A DNA stretch of 64,000 nt from JAVBWI01 sp036677445 (GTDB lineage: Bacteria; Bacillota; Clostridia; Christensenellales; CAG-138): NCBI GenBank assembly GCA_036677445.1, contig JAVBWI010000006.1, positions 1-64,000 on the forward strand, in the 5' to 3' direction. Positions within the stretch are counted from its first letter, which is position 1. Every line of letters starts with the position of its first letter. Below, one piece after another: positions 52,227-61,619 of the stretch. Made by a program: the position numbers and the translations under genes. The notes beneath the pieces are model-generated. The model was not told the DNA's origin, made no database searches, and saw nothing but the letters and a program-made list of their open reading frames with translations.

Positions 52227-52796
52227 ATGGATACGGTTACGGGTATATATTTAACCAAACTGAATGAAGTACAGTCTGTATTGGACGGATGCGCTTCCAG
52301 AGCGGGATTGGCTGCGCCGCAATTCTCCGCACTGCTGTCCGGTGCGGTAGCTTCGCAAGGCGGTGTAGACGAAGTAAGCCGGGATGGCACCTTTGATACC
52401 ATCATCGACCAGGCCGCTGCCGATCACGGGTTGGACGCAAACCTTATAAAAGCGGTCATTCAGGTGGAGTCCAGTTTTCGACCGGATGCGGTCTCCGGCG
52501 CGGGTGCAGAAGGACTGATGCAGTTGATGCCCTCGACGGCGGCGTCGCTGGGTGTAAAAAATTCCTTCGATCCGGTACAGAACATCGGCGGCGGCACGGA
52601 GTATCTCTCTAAATTGCTGGATCGTTTCGGCGACCTGCGGCTGGCGCTTGCCGCATACAATACAGGCCCAAGCCGTGTAGCGGGGTTAAACATTGCTGAT
52701 CCGGATAATGCATCGGATTATGCAAAATTGAGTGAGCGTGTGCGCGGCTATGTTTCAAAAGTACTGTCCTGTTACGAAACGTACAGTGTGCTTTAA
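52227..52796 (+). CDS. Lytic transglycosylase (SLT domain)
   Basis: A 189-residue protein with the GH23 catalytic glutamate in IKAVIQVESSFRPDAVSG, followed by GLMQLMPSTAASLGV and LALAAYNTGPSRV. No signal peptide is present; export might use the flagellar pathway. It sits just before flgB, so it is a good candidate for opening peptidoglycan for the rod, the role of FlgJ in other bacteria. ATG at 52227 follows AAGGA. Confidence 0.88.
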   Translation: MDTVTGIYLTKLNEVQSVLDGCASRAGLAAPQFSALLSGAVASQGGVDEVSRDGTFDTIIDQAAADHGLDANLIKAVIQVESSFRPDAVSGAGAEGLMQLMPSTAASLGVKNSFDPVQNIGGGTEYLSKLLDRFGDLRLALAAYNTGPSRVAGLNIADPDNASDYAKLSERVRGYVSKVLSCYETYSVL

Positions 52797-52814
52797 CTCG
52801 AGGAGGCATGGAAT

Positions 52815-53225
52815 ATGTTGGATAAGGTATTTCGCAGCACGGATCTGCTCCAAAAGGGCCTTGATGCGGCATGGCTCCGCAATGAGGTGATTTCAAACAA
52901 TATTGCCAATGCGGAGACGCCTAACTTTAAGAGTTCCAACGTGGAGTTTGAGACCGTTTTTCAATCGGCGCTGGAAAACAGCGGAACGGCTTTCGAAACC
53001 AAGCGAACCAGGGACAAGCATATCTCCTTTGACGGGGATTTAGACGATGTTTCCGCGATTGTAACAAAGAGCGGAAACACATCCATGCGTATGGATGGAA
53101 ACAATGTGGATATTGAAGCTGAAAACGTCGGACTTGCGCGAAACACCATCTATTATTACACGCTTACGGAAAAAATCAACAGCGAATTTGCACGCCTGAG
53201 CATGGCGATCAACGAAGGGAAGTGA
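52815..53225 (+). CDS. flgB: Flagellar basal-body rod protein FlgB
   Basis: A 136-residue proximal rod subunit with the conserved LRNEVISNNIANAETPNFKS and the C-terminal EKINSEFARLSMAIN helix. GAGGAGG precedes the ATG. It is 18 bases after the transglycosylase. Confidence 0.95.
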   Translation: MLDKVFRSTDLLQKGLDAAWLRNEVISNNIANAETPNFKSSNVEFETVFQSALENSGTAFETKRTRDKHISFDGDLDDVSAIVTKSGNTSMRMDGNNVDIEAENVGLARNTIYYYTLTEKINSEFARLSMAINEGK

Positions 53226-53230
53226 GTAAA

Positions 53231-53665
53231 ATGCCTTTTTTAAGCTCCCTTGATATCAGCGGTTCCGCCCTTACGGCGCAGAGGCTGCGCATGGATGTCA
53301 TCAGTCAGAATATTGCCAACGCAACAACCACCCGCACAGCGGGCGGGGAGCCGTACAGACGCAGGGTTGCCGTTTTTAGCGAACGGCGCGGCGCAACATT
53401 TTCCTCCTATTTCGATCATGCAAAAGCAACTGCGGGCAGCGGGGTGATTGTGTCCTCCATCGCGACGGATATGTCGGATTTCAAGAGTGAATATAATCCC
53501 GATCATCCCGATGCGGATGAAAATGGATATGTACAATACCCGAATGTGGATGAGGTAACGGAACTGGTGGATATGATGGCGGCGACGCGGGCCTATGAAG
53601 CGAACGTTACGGCGCTCAACGCCACAAAAAGCATGGCGCTTAAAGCGCTGGAGATAGGCCAGTGA
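53231..53665 (+). CDS. flgC: Flagellar basal-body rod protein FlgC
   Basis: A 144-residue rod subunit: FLSSLDISGSALTAQRLRMD, VISQNIANATTTRTAGGEPY, and C-terminal MMAATRAYEANVTALNATKS. ATG at 53231 has AAGGGA at 53215-53220; GTG at 53222 would be too close. It follows flgB after five bases. Confidence 0.95.
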   Translation: MPFLSSLDISGSALTAQRLRMDVISQNIANATTTRTAGGEPYRRRVAVFSERRGATFSSYFDHAKATAGSGVIVSSIATDMSDFKSEYNPDHPDADENGYVQYPNVDEVTELVDMMAATRAYEANVTALNATKSMALKALEIGQ

Positions 53666-53698
53666 ATTTGGTTTAAAGGATAATAAGGGGTGGACATT

Positions 53699-53992
53699 AT
53701 GCAGATACAGTCCGTATCCAATGTTGCGTCGATGCTGGGTACAGCATCGGCTGCCGAAAAAAAAACAAGCGGCGCAAGCTTCACCGATATCTTAAACAAC
53801 GCCTTGCAGGATGCGCGGGAGACGGAAGCCGCCAATGACGTAAATACGCTTGCGTTGTTGGCGGGCGAGAGTACCGACATCCATACCGCGACAACGGAAG
53901 CGAAGAGGGCGGAGTTGGCGCTGAATTTGGCCATTCAGATCAGGAACAAGGTCATCGACGCCTACAACGAAGTGATGAGGATGCAGGTGTAA
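53699..53992 (+). CDS. fliE: Flagellar hook-basal body protein FliE
   Basis: A 97-residue protein with the FliE C-terminus (LNLAIQIRNKVIDAYNEVMRM), which joins the MS ring to the rod. ATG at 53699 has AAGGGG at 53685-53690. In most Firmicutes fliF follows; here the next gene is fliO. Confidence 0.93.
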   Translation: MQIQSVSNVASMLGTASAAEKKTSGASFTDILNNALQDARETEAANDVNTLALLAGESTDIHTATTEAKRAELALNLAIQIRNKVIDAYNEVMRMQV

Positions 53993-54073
53993 AACAGGTG
54001 CCGCAAGGAGGATTTCCTCTTCTGTGGCATTTTGTTATGCACATGGATACATGCAGCAGCGGGGAGTTTGCTT

Positions 54074-54439
54074 ATGCTTGAGGATTCAACCGGTTCTACG
54101 GTCGTACTTATGTTCGTACTCCTGCTTGTGATTGCCGCCGCTTATTTCACAACGAAATTTTTGTCTGTGAAGGGCGGCAATCTCATGAAAGGGAAATACA
54201 TGCAGGTGAAGGACCGCCTGATTTTGAGCCGTGACAAGCAAATAATTCTTTGCCAGGCAGGGAACCGCTTTTTTTTACTTGGGGTAACCAATCAGTCGGT
54301 TCAGCTCATAGGTACGGTTGAAAACGATGAACTGGTTCCGATTTCGCAGGATTCCCCGCATGCGGCGTTCCCCTCGTTCAAGGATCTGCTTGCAAAGCTA
54401 AGCAAAAACGATGGTTCGAATGAAGATGAACCGCAGTAA
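54074..54439 (+). CDS. fliO: Flagellar biosynthesis protein FliO
   Basis: A 121-residue protein with one membrane helix (VVLMFVLLLVIAAAYFTTKF) and a beta-rich cytosolic part (YMQVKDRLILSRDKQIILCQ), the FliO/FliZ pattern. It aids FliP assembly. ATG at 54074 has GGGGAG at 54061-54066; an upstream TTG at 54032 has no usable site. Confidence 0.85.
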   Translation: MLEDSTGSTVVLMFVLLLVIAAAYFTTKFLSVKGGNLMKGKYMQVKDRLILSRDKQIILCQAGNRFFLLGVTNQSVQLIGTVENDELVPISQDSPHAAFPSFKDLLAKLSKNDGSNEDEPQ

Positions 54440-54523
54440 CGGCGACTATCCTCTTGCGGACGGTGTTTTGAGCAATCAGCGCGCAGATCTGCTTAGCAGG
54501 AAGAAGAAGGATGAGTATATGCA

Positions 54524-55360
54524 ATGATGGCTCCGGTAAAAGACAGTATATTTGAAAAGCCGGCATTGTTGAGCAAACGGACAAAAGAAAAAAAACGCCA
54601 AAGTATCAGCAAGGCCAAAAGGATTGGCCTGGTTGTATTGATTGTTATGGTGGTTGTTTTGGCGTGCGGCTGTTCGGCTCTTTCAGAGGATACTTCCTCC
54701 GAAAACGGGCCTTTTGGCGGTCTGCTGGGTGATCGTTCCGAAACGATCGACATACTGCTGCTGCTTACGGTTCTGACCTTGCTGCCGTCGATATTAATCA
54801 TGCTGACCGGCTTTACAAGGATCATTATCGTACTTTCGCTGGTGAGGAACGGGCTGGGCCTGCAGCAGATGCCGCCGAATCAGGTGCTCATTGGTCTTGC
54901 TTTGTTTCTTACGCTGTTTGTGATGTCGCCGGTGGTGAAAACGATTGAAACGACGGCATATCAGCCCTATGTGGATGAGCTTATTACGCAGGATGAGGCG
55001 GTAGAACGTGCCATGAAACCGCTTCGGGAGTTCATGTTTAAGCAGACATATAAGTCCGATTTAAAATTCTTTATGACCGCGGCGGGCGGCGAGCAAACGG
55101 TGGATTCTCTTGAAAGCATTCCCAACACGACGCTTATTCCGGCATTTATTACAAGCGAAATAAAACATGGCTTTGAAATAGGCTTTTTCATATATATCCC
55201 TTTCATTGTGATCGATATGGTGGTGGCAAGCACGCTGATGGCAATGGGTATGATGATGCTGCCGCCTGTCGTGATTTCGCTTCCCTTTAAGCTGCTGCTT
55301 TTTGTAGTAGTGGATGGGTGGACGCTTACGGTGCAATCGCTATTAACCAGTTTTGGGTAA
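54524..55360 (+). CDS. fliP: Flagellar export gate protein FliP
   Basis: A 278-residue export-gate subunit with four hydrophobic segments and the family stretches FTRIIIVLSLVRNGLGLQQM, PPNQVLIGLALFLTLFVM, and MGMMMLPPVVISLPFKLLLF. The N-terminus is unusual: about 35 polar, Lys-rich residues come before the signal-like helix, which ends in VVLACGCS, resembling a lipobox. The start at 54524 has a site GAAGGA upstream, but a later start is possible. Confidence 0.93.
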   Translation: MMAPVKDSIFEKPALLSKRTKEKKRQSISKAKRIGLVVLIVMVVVLACGCSALSEDTSSENGPFGGLLGDRSETIDILLLLTVLTLLPSILIMLTGFTRIIIVLSLVRNGLGLQQMPPNQVLIGLALFLTLFVMSPVVKTIETTAYQPYVDELITQDEAVERAMKPLREFMFKQTYKSDLKFFMTAAGGEQTVDSLESIPNTTLIPAFITSEIKHGFEIGFFIYIPFIVIDMVVASTLMAMGMMMLPPVVISLPFKLLLFVVVDGWTLTVQSLLTSFG

Positions 55361-55424
55361 ATAGGCGGAGGTTGGCTTATGGCACGTAATGCGCGAAAAA
55401 TGAGATGGGGAGGAGTGATGAAGG

Positions 55425-55694
55425 ATGGAACAGTCAGAGATCATCAAGGTGATTCAGGATGCGGTGATTACGATTATGCTTGTATCCGCGCCTCCGTTGC
55501 TCATGGGTATGATCGTGGGTATCATTGTTTCAATATTCCAGGCCACCACGCAGATCAATGAACAGACGCTTGCGTTTGTTCCTAAAATCATCGCAATATT
55601 CCTTGCACTTTTGGTTTTCGGCGGCTGGATGCTGACGAACCTTTCCGATTTCAGCTATCGGATGTTCGGATACATCGGCACCATGATCCAATAA
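55425..55694 (+). CDS. fliQ: Flagellar export gate protein FliQ
   Basis: An 89-residue two-helix protein (MLVSAPPLLMGMIVGIIVSI and FVPKIIAIFLALLVFGGWM) with the conserved FQATTQINEQTL loop. It surrounds FliP/FliR in the export gate. GGAGG precedes the ATG. It is separated from fliP by 64 bases. Confidence 0.95.
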   Translation: MEQSEIIKVIQDAVITIMLVSAPPLLMGMIVGIIVSIFQATTQINEQTLAFVPKIIAIFLALLVFGGWMLTNLSDFSYRMFGYIGTMIQ

Positions 55695-55697
55695 GTC

Positions 55698-56489
55698 ATG
55701 GAGAAAATCGTTAACGACGTACTCGTCAATCTCGAGTATTTCGTGCTGATATTCATGCGGATAACGGCGCTGATATTCTCATCGCCCATATTTGGACGAA
55801 AGAACCTCCCGAACTCGCTGAAGATATGTCTGTGCCTGGCGCTCACCTATGTGATATTCACCGCGTATCCGAACGTACCGGCGATCAGCTACAACAGCGT
55901 TCTGGAGTACGCGCTTTTGTGCATTAAGGAACTGCTTTTCGGGCTGGTGCTCGGCTATGTGACGACACTGTTCTTTTCCGTCGTGCAGGTTGCAGGGCAT
56001 GTAATCGATATGCAGATGGGCTTCGGCATGGTGAACATCTTTGATGTGCAGAACAATGTAAGCGTACCTGTAACGGGCAATTTCCTGTATGCCGTTACGA
56101 TGCTCTCCTTCTTTGCGGTGGACGGGCATCAGCAGTTAATATATATTATGAATAGTACTTTCTCATATGTGCCTGTTGGCACGGTGACGCTCAACCCCGC
56201 TATTGGAATATCCGCGCTGGAGGTTTTTGTTCTTTCCTTTACGATGGCGCTCAATGTGGCGATGCCAATTGTGGCGTCAGGGCTGATGGGTGAAGTGCTC
56301 ATGGGCGTGATCGTCCGTACAACGCCGCAAATGAACGTGTTTGTTGTGGGCATCCCGCTCAAAATCATTCTTGGTCTCTTGGCGCTGTTTATTATATTGC
56401 CGGTTTACGTCTCCTACACCAATACTTTGTTCCGCGAAATGTTTACCTCTATCGACTATATGCTGCGCGGGCTGGTGGGTGCGGCATGA
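55698..56489 (+). CDS. fliR: Flagellar export gate protein FliR
   Basis: A 263-residue polytopic protein with FLIFMRITALIF-like start, LVLGYVTTLFFSVVQVAG, QMGFGMVNIFDVQNN and GLMGEVLMGVIVRTTPQMNV. It begins three bases after fliQ and overlaps flhB by four bases. Confidence 0.95.
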   Translation: MEKIVNDVLVNLEYFVLIFMRITALIFSSPIFGRKNLPNSLKICLCLALTYVIFTAYPNVPAISYNSVLEYALLCIKELLFGLVLGYVTTLFFSVVQVAGHVIDMQMGFGMVNIFDVQNNVSVPVTGNFLYAVTMLSFFAVDGHQQLIYIMNSTFSYVPVGTVTLNPAIGISALEVFVLSFTMALNVAMPIVASGLMGEVLMGVIVRTTPQMNVFVVGIPLKIILGLLALFIILPVYVSYTNTLFREMFTSIDYMLRGLVGAA

Positions 56490-57574
56490 GCGCACAGCAG
56501 GGCAGCGGCGAAAGAACGGAAAAAGCAACCCCTAAAAAGCGACGCGAGGCGCGTGAGAAGGGTCAAGTATTCAAAAGTACGGATCTCGTTACGGCATTTT
56601 CGCTGCTTGTGATGTTTGGGCTTCTGGCCATTGCAGGTGAATCGCTGATAGACGGGCTGCAGAAACTGCTCACAAACTATTTCAATGTGGGTGATGCGCT
56701 GCCGGAGGTGATGGACGGCGCCGCGGCGCAAGTTATACTGCATAATGCGTATATCCGGTTTATATTCATCATGCTGCCCGTATTGGGGGCGGCGTTGGCA
56801 GCAGGGCTGGTGTTCAATTTGCTGCAGGTAGGGTTTCTGTTTTCTTCGAAAGCGATGCAGCCCAAGATGTCCCGAATCAGCATGGTGGAGGGCTTCAAAC
56901 GGATTTTTTCGAAGAAAACGCTGATAGACCTTATTAAATCGTTGATCCGGCTGGCGGTGCTTATAAAGGTCGCATATGACGAGTTTTCCAGCCAGCTGCA
57001 AAATATTCCGACATTAATGCAAGGAGAACTGGTTTCCTCTGCGAAAGCAAGCTGGAATATTATACTCGCCATCGCTTTTAAGCTTGCGATCGCACTTGCC
57101 ATACTTGCTCCCTTTGATTATTTGTTCCAGTGGTGGCAGTATGAAAAAGACCTGAGGATGACCAAGCAGGAAGTAAAGGATGAGTACAAGCTTACCGAAG
57201 GCGACCCCCAGATCAAGGGAAGGATTCGCCAGAAGCAGCGGCAAATGAGCAGCATGCGCATGATGCAGGCCGTGGCGGATGCGGATGTGATCATCACCAA
57301 CCCAACGCAGTTCGCCGTTGCACTATCCTATAAAGAAGGCGTAAACAACGCGCCTGTAATCGTTGCAAAAGGGCAGGATTATCTTGCTAAAAAGATTCGT
57401 GAAAAGGCTGCGGAGCTGAAAGTGGAGATTGTGGAGAACAAGGCGCTTGCAAGACATTTATACTTTTTTTGTGAAATAGGGGACGAGGTGCCTGAAGAGC
57501 TTTATCAGGCGGTCGCAGAGATTTTGGCGTATGTATATCGCTTGAAGCATCCGCAAGGGGAGGTGAAACGATGA
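56486..57574 (+). CDS. flhB: Flagellar export switch protein FlhB
   Basis: A 362-residue protein: GERTEKATPKKRREAREKGQ at the N-terminus, four membrane helices, and the cytosolic FlhB_C domain. The autocleavage motif reads N272-P273-T274-Q275 in place of the usual NPTH. N and P, which are needed for the cleavage chemistry, are kept. FlhB switches export from hook to filament proteins. It overlaps both neighbours by four bases. A second FlhB_C-like protein is encoded at 41827-42147. Confidence 0.95.
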   Translation: MSAQQGSGERTEKATPKKRREAREKGQVFKSTDLVTAFSLLVMFGLLAIAGESLIDGLQKLLTNYFNVGDALPEVMDGAAAQVILHNAYIRFIFIMLPVLGAALAAGLVFNLLQVGFLFSSKAMQPKMSRISMVEGFKRIFSKKTLIDLIKSLIRLAVLIKVAYDEFSSQLQNIPTLMQGELVSSAKASWNIILAIAFKLAIALAILAPFDYLFQWWQYEKDLRMTKQEVKDEYKLTEGDPQIKGRIRQKQRQMSSMRMMQAVADADVIITNPTQFAVALSYKEGVNNAPVIVAKGQDYLAKKIREKAAELKVEIVENKALARHLYFFCEIGDEVPEELYQAVAEILAYVYRLKHPQGEVKR

Positions 57575-59613
57575 AATTGACGGATATACTGATTGCTGTA
57601 CTGGTGCTTGCGATCATATTTCTCATCATCGTTCCGCTTTCGCCGGGCTTGCTGGACGTTCTTTTGATCGTGAACATATCGCTCTCGCTGCTGATATTGC
57701 TGATTTCGCTGTATGTGAAGGAAACGCTGGAGTTTTCCACGTTTCCCACCATGCTTTTGCTGCTGACGCTGTTCCGGCTGTCGCTCAATATTTCGTCTAC
57801 CCGCCTGATACTGGGAAACAGCGGGGATGCCGGCTCCGTAATAGAAACCTTCGGCAATTTTGTCGTAGGCAGCAACCTTGTTGTCGGCTTTGTAATATTC
57901 CTGATCATCGTCATTATACAGTTCATCGTCATCACAAAGGGTTCCGAACGCGTGGCGGAGGTTGCCGCAAGGTTTACGCTCGACGCCATGCCGGGCAAAC
58001 AGATGGCGATCGACGCGGATCTTAATACCGGTGTAATTAACGAAGCAGAAGCAAAAAAACGAAGGGAAATCATTCAGCGCGAGGCGGATTTTTATGGGTC
58101 GATGGACGGCGCATCCAAGTTCGTAAAGGGCGACGCAATCGTCGGTATCATCATCACGGTGATCAACCTGGTTGGCGGCATTATCATAGGCGCGCTTGGC
58201 GTCGGCGGCAAGGTTATGCCTATGGATCAGGTGATCGAGGTGTATGCGCTTGCTACGGTGGGAGACGGCCTTGTCAGCCAGATACCTGCGCTTTTGGTTT
58301 CGACTTCCGCAGGTATTATCGTGACGCGTTCTGCGAGCGATAACAGCTTTGGCGCGGATCTGACCGGCCAGCTGTTTGCCAAACCCCAGGTACTGTTTAT
58401 TATGGGCGGCATGCTTGCGCTGATCAGCCTGATCCCCGGCTTGCCAACTGTGCCGATTCTTATTCTGGCGGCGGGCTTGCCGCTAGCGGCATATTTCTCA
58501 ATGAGCGCACGCAAAAAGCAGGCGGCGCAGCAGGCTGACGATACCGCCGAACTGGCTGCACAGGAGAAGCGCAAGCCGGAAAGCGTCACTTCGCTTTTGC
58601 AGGTCTATCCCATCGAGATGGAATTTGGATACGGCATTATATCGCTGGTGGACGCTTCCCAGGGCGGAGATCTTCTGGACCGTATCGTAATGATACGCCG
58701 TCAGTGCGCGATGGAGCTTGGTATCATCGTACCTGTCGTACGCGTACGGGACAACATTCAATTGGGCACCAATGCGTATTCCATTAAGATCAAAGGGTTG
58801 GAGGTTGCAGGCGGAGAAGTCATGCCGGACCATTTCATGGCGCTGCGTCCTGCCGGCCTGGAAGCGAAAATTGACGGCATTGATACCGTGGATCCCGCGT
58901 TCGGGCTGCCTGCCGTATGGATAACAGAGAGCGATCGCGAACGGGCGGAGCTCAAGGGGTTTACAACCATTGATTCGCCCTCGGTCATAGCGACACATTT
59001 GATGGAGGTCATCAAGCATCATGCGCACGAGCTGATGGGGCGGCAGCAGGTGCAGGTGCTTATCGACAATATCAAAACGCAGCAGCCGGCGTTGGTGGAT
59101 GAGGTGGTTCCCAAGCTGTTTTCTATCGGCGAGCTGCAAAAAGTACTGGCCAATCTCCTGAAAGAGGGTATCTCCATACGCGATATGGCATCCATCTTGG
59201 AAATATTGGGGGATTACGGCACGCTGACGAGAGACTTGGAGATTTTGACGGAGTATGTCAGGCAGAACCTGAAGAGGGCAATTACCCAGCGTTACATTCC
59301 AAACAATAAGGCAAGGGTCATTACGCTGGACCCTGCGCTGGAGCAGCTGATTGCAAACAATATCCGGCAGACCGAGAAAGGCTCCTACGCCGCCATTGAG
59401 CCTGTACAAATCCAGAAGATTTTGGTCAATACAAAAAAAGCGGTGGAAGAATCCATTGGCTCGGGCGGGTCGCCTATTATACTGACAGCGCCCGCCGTGC
59501 GCAGGTATTTCAAGCAGATTACCGAGCAGTTGAATCCCGATTTGGTGGTGCTTTCGTATAACGAATTGGAGCGGGATGTCGAAGTCTACTCAGATGGGGT
59601 GGTGAGCGTATAA
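57571..59613 (+). CDS. flhA: Flagellar export gate protein FlhA
   Basis: A 680-residue protein with eight membrane helices in the first 310 residues, the FHIPEP-region stretch (RFTLDAMPGKQMAIDADLN), and a large cytosolic domain that forms the nonameric substrate- and chaperone-docking ring. Other conserved stretches are FVKGDAIVGIIITVINLVGG and GDGLVSQIPALLVSTSAGI. It is coupled to flhB by a four-base overlap. Confidence 0.97.
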   Translation: MKLTDILIAVLVLAIIFLIIVPLSPGLLDVLLIVNISLSLLILLISLYVKETLEFSTFPTMLLLLTLFRLSLNISSTRLILGNSGDAGSVIETFGNFVVGSNLVVGFVIFLIIVIIQFIVITKGSERVAEVAARFTLDAMPGKQMAIDADLNTGVINEAEAKKRREIIQREADFYGSMDGASKFVKGDAIVGIIITVINLVGGIIIGALGVGGKVMPMDQVIEVYALATVGDGLVSQIPALLVSTSAGIIVTRSASDNSFGADLTGQLFAKPQVLFIMGGMLALISLIPGLPTVPILILAAGLPLAAYFSMSARKKQAAQQADDTAELAAQEKRKPESVTSLLQVYPIEMEFGYGIISLVDASQGGDLLDRIVMIRRQCAMELGIIVPVVRVRDNIQLGTNAYSIKIKGLEVAGGEVMPDHFMALRPAGLEAKIDGIDTVDPAFGLPAVWITESDRERAELKGFTTIDSPSVIATHLMEVIKHHAHELMGRQQVQVLIDNIKTQQPALVDEVVPKLFSIGELQKVLANLLKEGISIRDMASILEILGDYGTLTRDLEILTEYVRQNLKRAITQRYIPNNKARVITLDPALEQLIANNIRQTEKGSYAAIEPVQIQKILVNTKKAVEESIGSGGSPIILTAPAVRRYFKQITEQLNPDLVVLSYNELERDVEVYSDGVVSV

Positions 59614-59616
59614 GCC

Positions 59617-60774
59617 ATGTTTGTAAAGAGCTATATTGCAAAAGAAATGCCGGAGGCAATCGAAAGGATACGCAAAGAACTTGGGCCGGATGCCGTAATA
59701 CTCAGCAACAGGCAAATACGCGGCAAAGGCTTTGCGGGCTTCTTTGGGAAAAAGCTTATTGAGGTGACGGTAGCGTATGAACCCGCGCCGGGCAGAAGCA
59801 TCATCCCCGAACGTAAAGCGGAGCACATGCCGGCCTTGGTTCCGCCTGCGGAAAAAAAGTCCGCCCCGGATCAGCAGGCGGCGCCGGATAACGGAAGGAT
59901 GGATCAGCTTTATGATCAACTGGCCCAGATAAAGGGCGCTGTGCAGTCTATTTCGGATAAAAAGGCGCCGGAGCGTAAAAGCCCGGGCAAATTTACGCCG
60001 GAAGCGGAGGAGATGCTAAATCGTTTGACGGAGCGGGAAGTTCATTCGGCGCTCGCAAAGAAAATTGTCAACCAGATGCAGGAAATTATCGCACGGTTCG
60101 ATGACGATCCGAAGAAGGTGGCAGAAAGCCTTGTTCTGGATATGCTTGGCGAACCCGCCGTGATTAAGCTCAAGAAATACAGAATGAATATATTGATGCT
60201 GCTGGGTCCGACAGGCGTAGGCAAGACTACCACCATCGTGAAGCTTGCGGGAATGTATGCGTTGGATCAAGGACTTAAGGTAGGTTTTATCAATACGGAT
60301 ACTTATCGGGTGGCTGCGCAGGAACAGCTAAGGACCTATGCGGATATCATGGGGCTGCCCATATGCACCATTTATTCACCCGACCAAATGGAAACCGCGC
60401 TGCTTACACTGCAGGACAGGGATGTGGTGCTCATCGATACCGCGGGCAAGTGCGCCGCGGATAAAAAATACCGCGAGGAGATCGAGACTTATATCAGGCA
60501 AAGCGGCGCAGACGACATTTTGCTGGCTGTAAGCGCATCGATGAGTTATAGCGCGTGCAGGGAGCTTATAAGCAATTATTCATTCCTGAAAAACTACAAG
60601 CTCATCATTACAAAGCTGGACGAGGTCAGCGCGTGGGGCAGTGTGCTCAATATCGCAACTCTTGCGAAGGGTCCGATCGCATTTGTAACTACAGGGCAGA
60701 ACGTACCCTATGATATTGCGGCCCCCGATGCGAAAAAAATGGCAAAAAATGTATTGGGAAGTGCGGATGTATGA
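59617..60774 (+). CDS. flhF: Flagellar SRP-like GTPase FlhF
   Basis: A 385-residue GTPase: N-terminal domain with IRKELGPDAVILSNRQIRGK, a disordered linker (about 70-110), a helical N domain, and an SRP-type G domain with P-loop GPTGVGKTT, DTYRVAAQEQLRTYA, DTAGKCAADKKYR and TKLDE. It sets flagellar position and number with FlhG. It starts three bases after flhA. Confidence 0.95.
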   Translation: MFVKSYIAKEMPEAIERIRKELGPDAVILSNRQIRGKGFAGFFGKKLIEVTVAYEPAPGRSIIPERKAEHMPALVPPAEKKSAPDQQAAPDNGRMDQLYDQLAQIKGAVQSISDKKAPERKSPGKFTPEAEEMLNRLTEREVHSALAKKIVNQMQEIIARFDDDPKKVAESLVLDMLGEPAVIKLKKYRMNILMLLGPTGVGKTTTIVKLAGMYALDQGLKVGFINTDTYRVAAQEQLRTYADIMGLPICTIYSPDQMETALLTLQDRDVVLIDTAGKCAADKKYREEIETYIRQSGADDILLAVSASMSYSACRELISNYSFLKNYKLIITKLDEVSAWGSVLNIATLAKGPIAFVTTGQNVPYDIAAPDAKKMAKNVLGSADV

Positions 60775-61619
60775 TGGATCAGGCCCAATCGCTTCGTGAT
60801 ATCATGAAGTCTAGAACTGTCCGCAGCATGAAGGCGATCACGATTACCAGTGCTAAGGGAGGCGTGGGCAAATCGAGCGTGGCCTTGAATCTTGCTATTG
60901 CGCTTAATAAGCTTGGCAAGCGTACGTTGGTCGTGGATATGGATTTGGGCCTTGCCAATATCGACGTAATGCTGGGCGCGAAATCGGAATATGACTTTTT
61001 GAGCGTGATTCGTGATAACAGGGATATCCGCGATATCATAGGAACCGGGCTTTGCGGCGTGAAGTTCATTTCCGGAGGATCCGGCGTGGAAGAGATGATC
61101 AATCTCAATGAACAGGCTGTGAAAAGGATTATCCGCCAGCTTATGTGCCTCGAGGATATTGCCGATACCATTATATTCGATACGGGCGCGGGAATTTCGG
61201 ATAATATATTGCGGTTGATCTGCGCAAGCAACGATACCATACTGGTCACTACGCCGGAACCGACCTCATTTATGGATGCCTATGCGCTGGTGAAAATCAT
61301 AGGCCAGCGGGACATGCAGCCCAGCATACAGCTCGTTGTCAATAAGGCGGAGACGGAACGTGAGGCAAATGCGGCGATTTCCGGATTCATACGTATCGCG
61401 CAGAAGTATACCGGAATCCCCGTAAAAGGCCTTGGTTACATTTTAAACGACGACCATATGGTCAGGGCGGTCAAGCTTCAGGTTCCGCTGCTCGTCAGTT
61501 TTCCGGGGTCCAGAGCGGCAATGAATTTCGAGCGGCTGGCCGTTACGTACCTTGAAATCCCGGATTCCGGCGAGCCGGGTATTTCGGGTTTCCTAAAGAG
61601 ATTGTTGGGTGGTGCTTAG
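60771..61619 (+). CDS. flhG: MinD-like ATPase FlhG
   Basis: A 282-residue ParA/MinD-type ATPase with the deviant Walker A SAKGGVGKSSVALNLA, DMDLGLANIDVMLG, and IIFDTGAGIS. An N-terminal stretch QAQSLRDIMKSR resembles the DQAxxLR motif that activates FlhF GTPase. Together they control flagellar number. It overlaps flhF by four bases. Some annotators call it YlxH or MinD/ParA. Confidence 0.93.
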   Translation: MMDQAQSLRDIMKSRTVRSMKAITITSAKGGVGKSSVALNLAIALNKLGKRTLVVDMDLGLANIDVMLGAKSEYDFLSVIRDNRDIRDIIGTGLCGVKFISGGSGVEEMINLNEQAVKRIIRQLMCLEDIADTIIFDTGAGISDNILRLICASNDTILVTTPEPTSFMDAYALVKIIGQRDMQPSIQLVVNKAETEREANAAISGFIRIAQKYTGIPVKGLGYILNDDHMVRAVKLQVPLLVSFPGSRAAMNFERLAVTYLEIPDSGEPGISGFLKRLLGGA

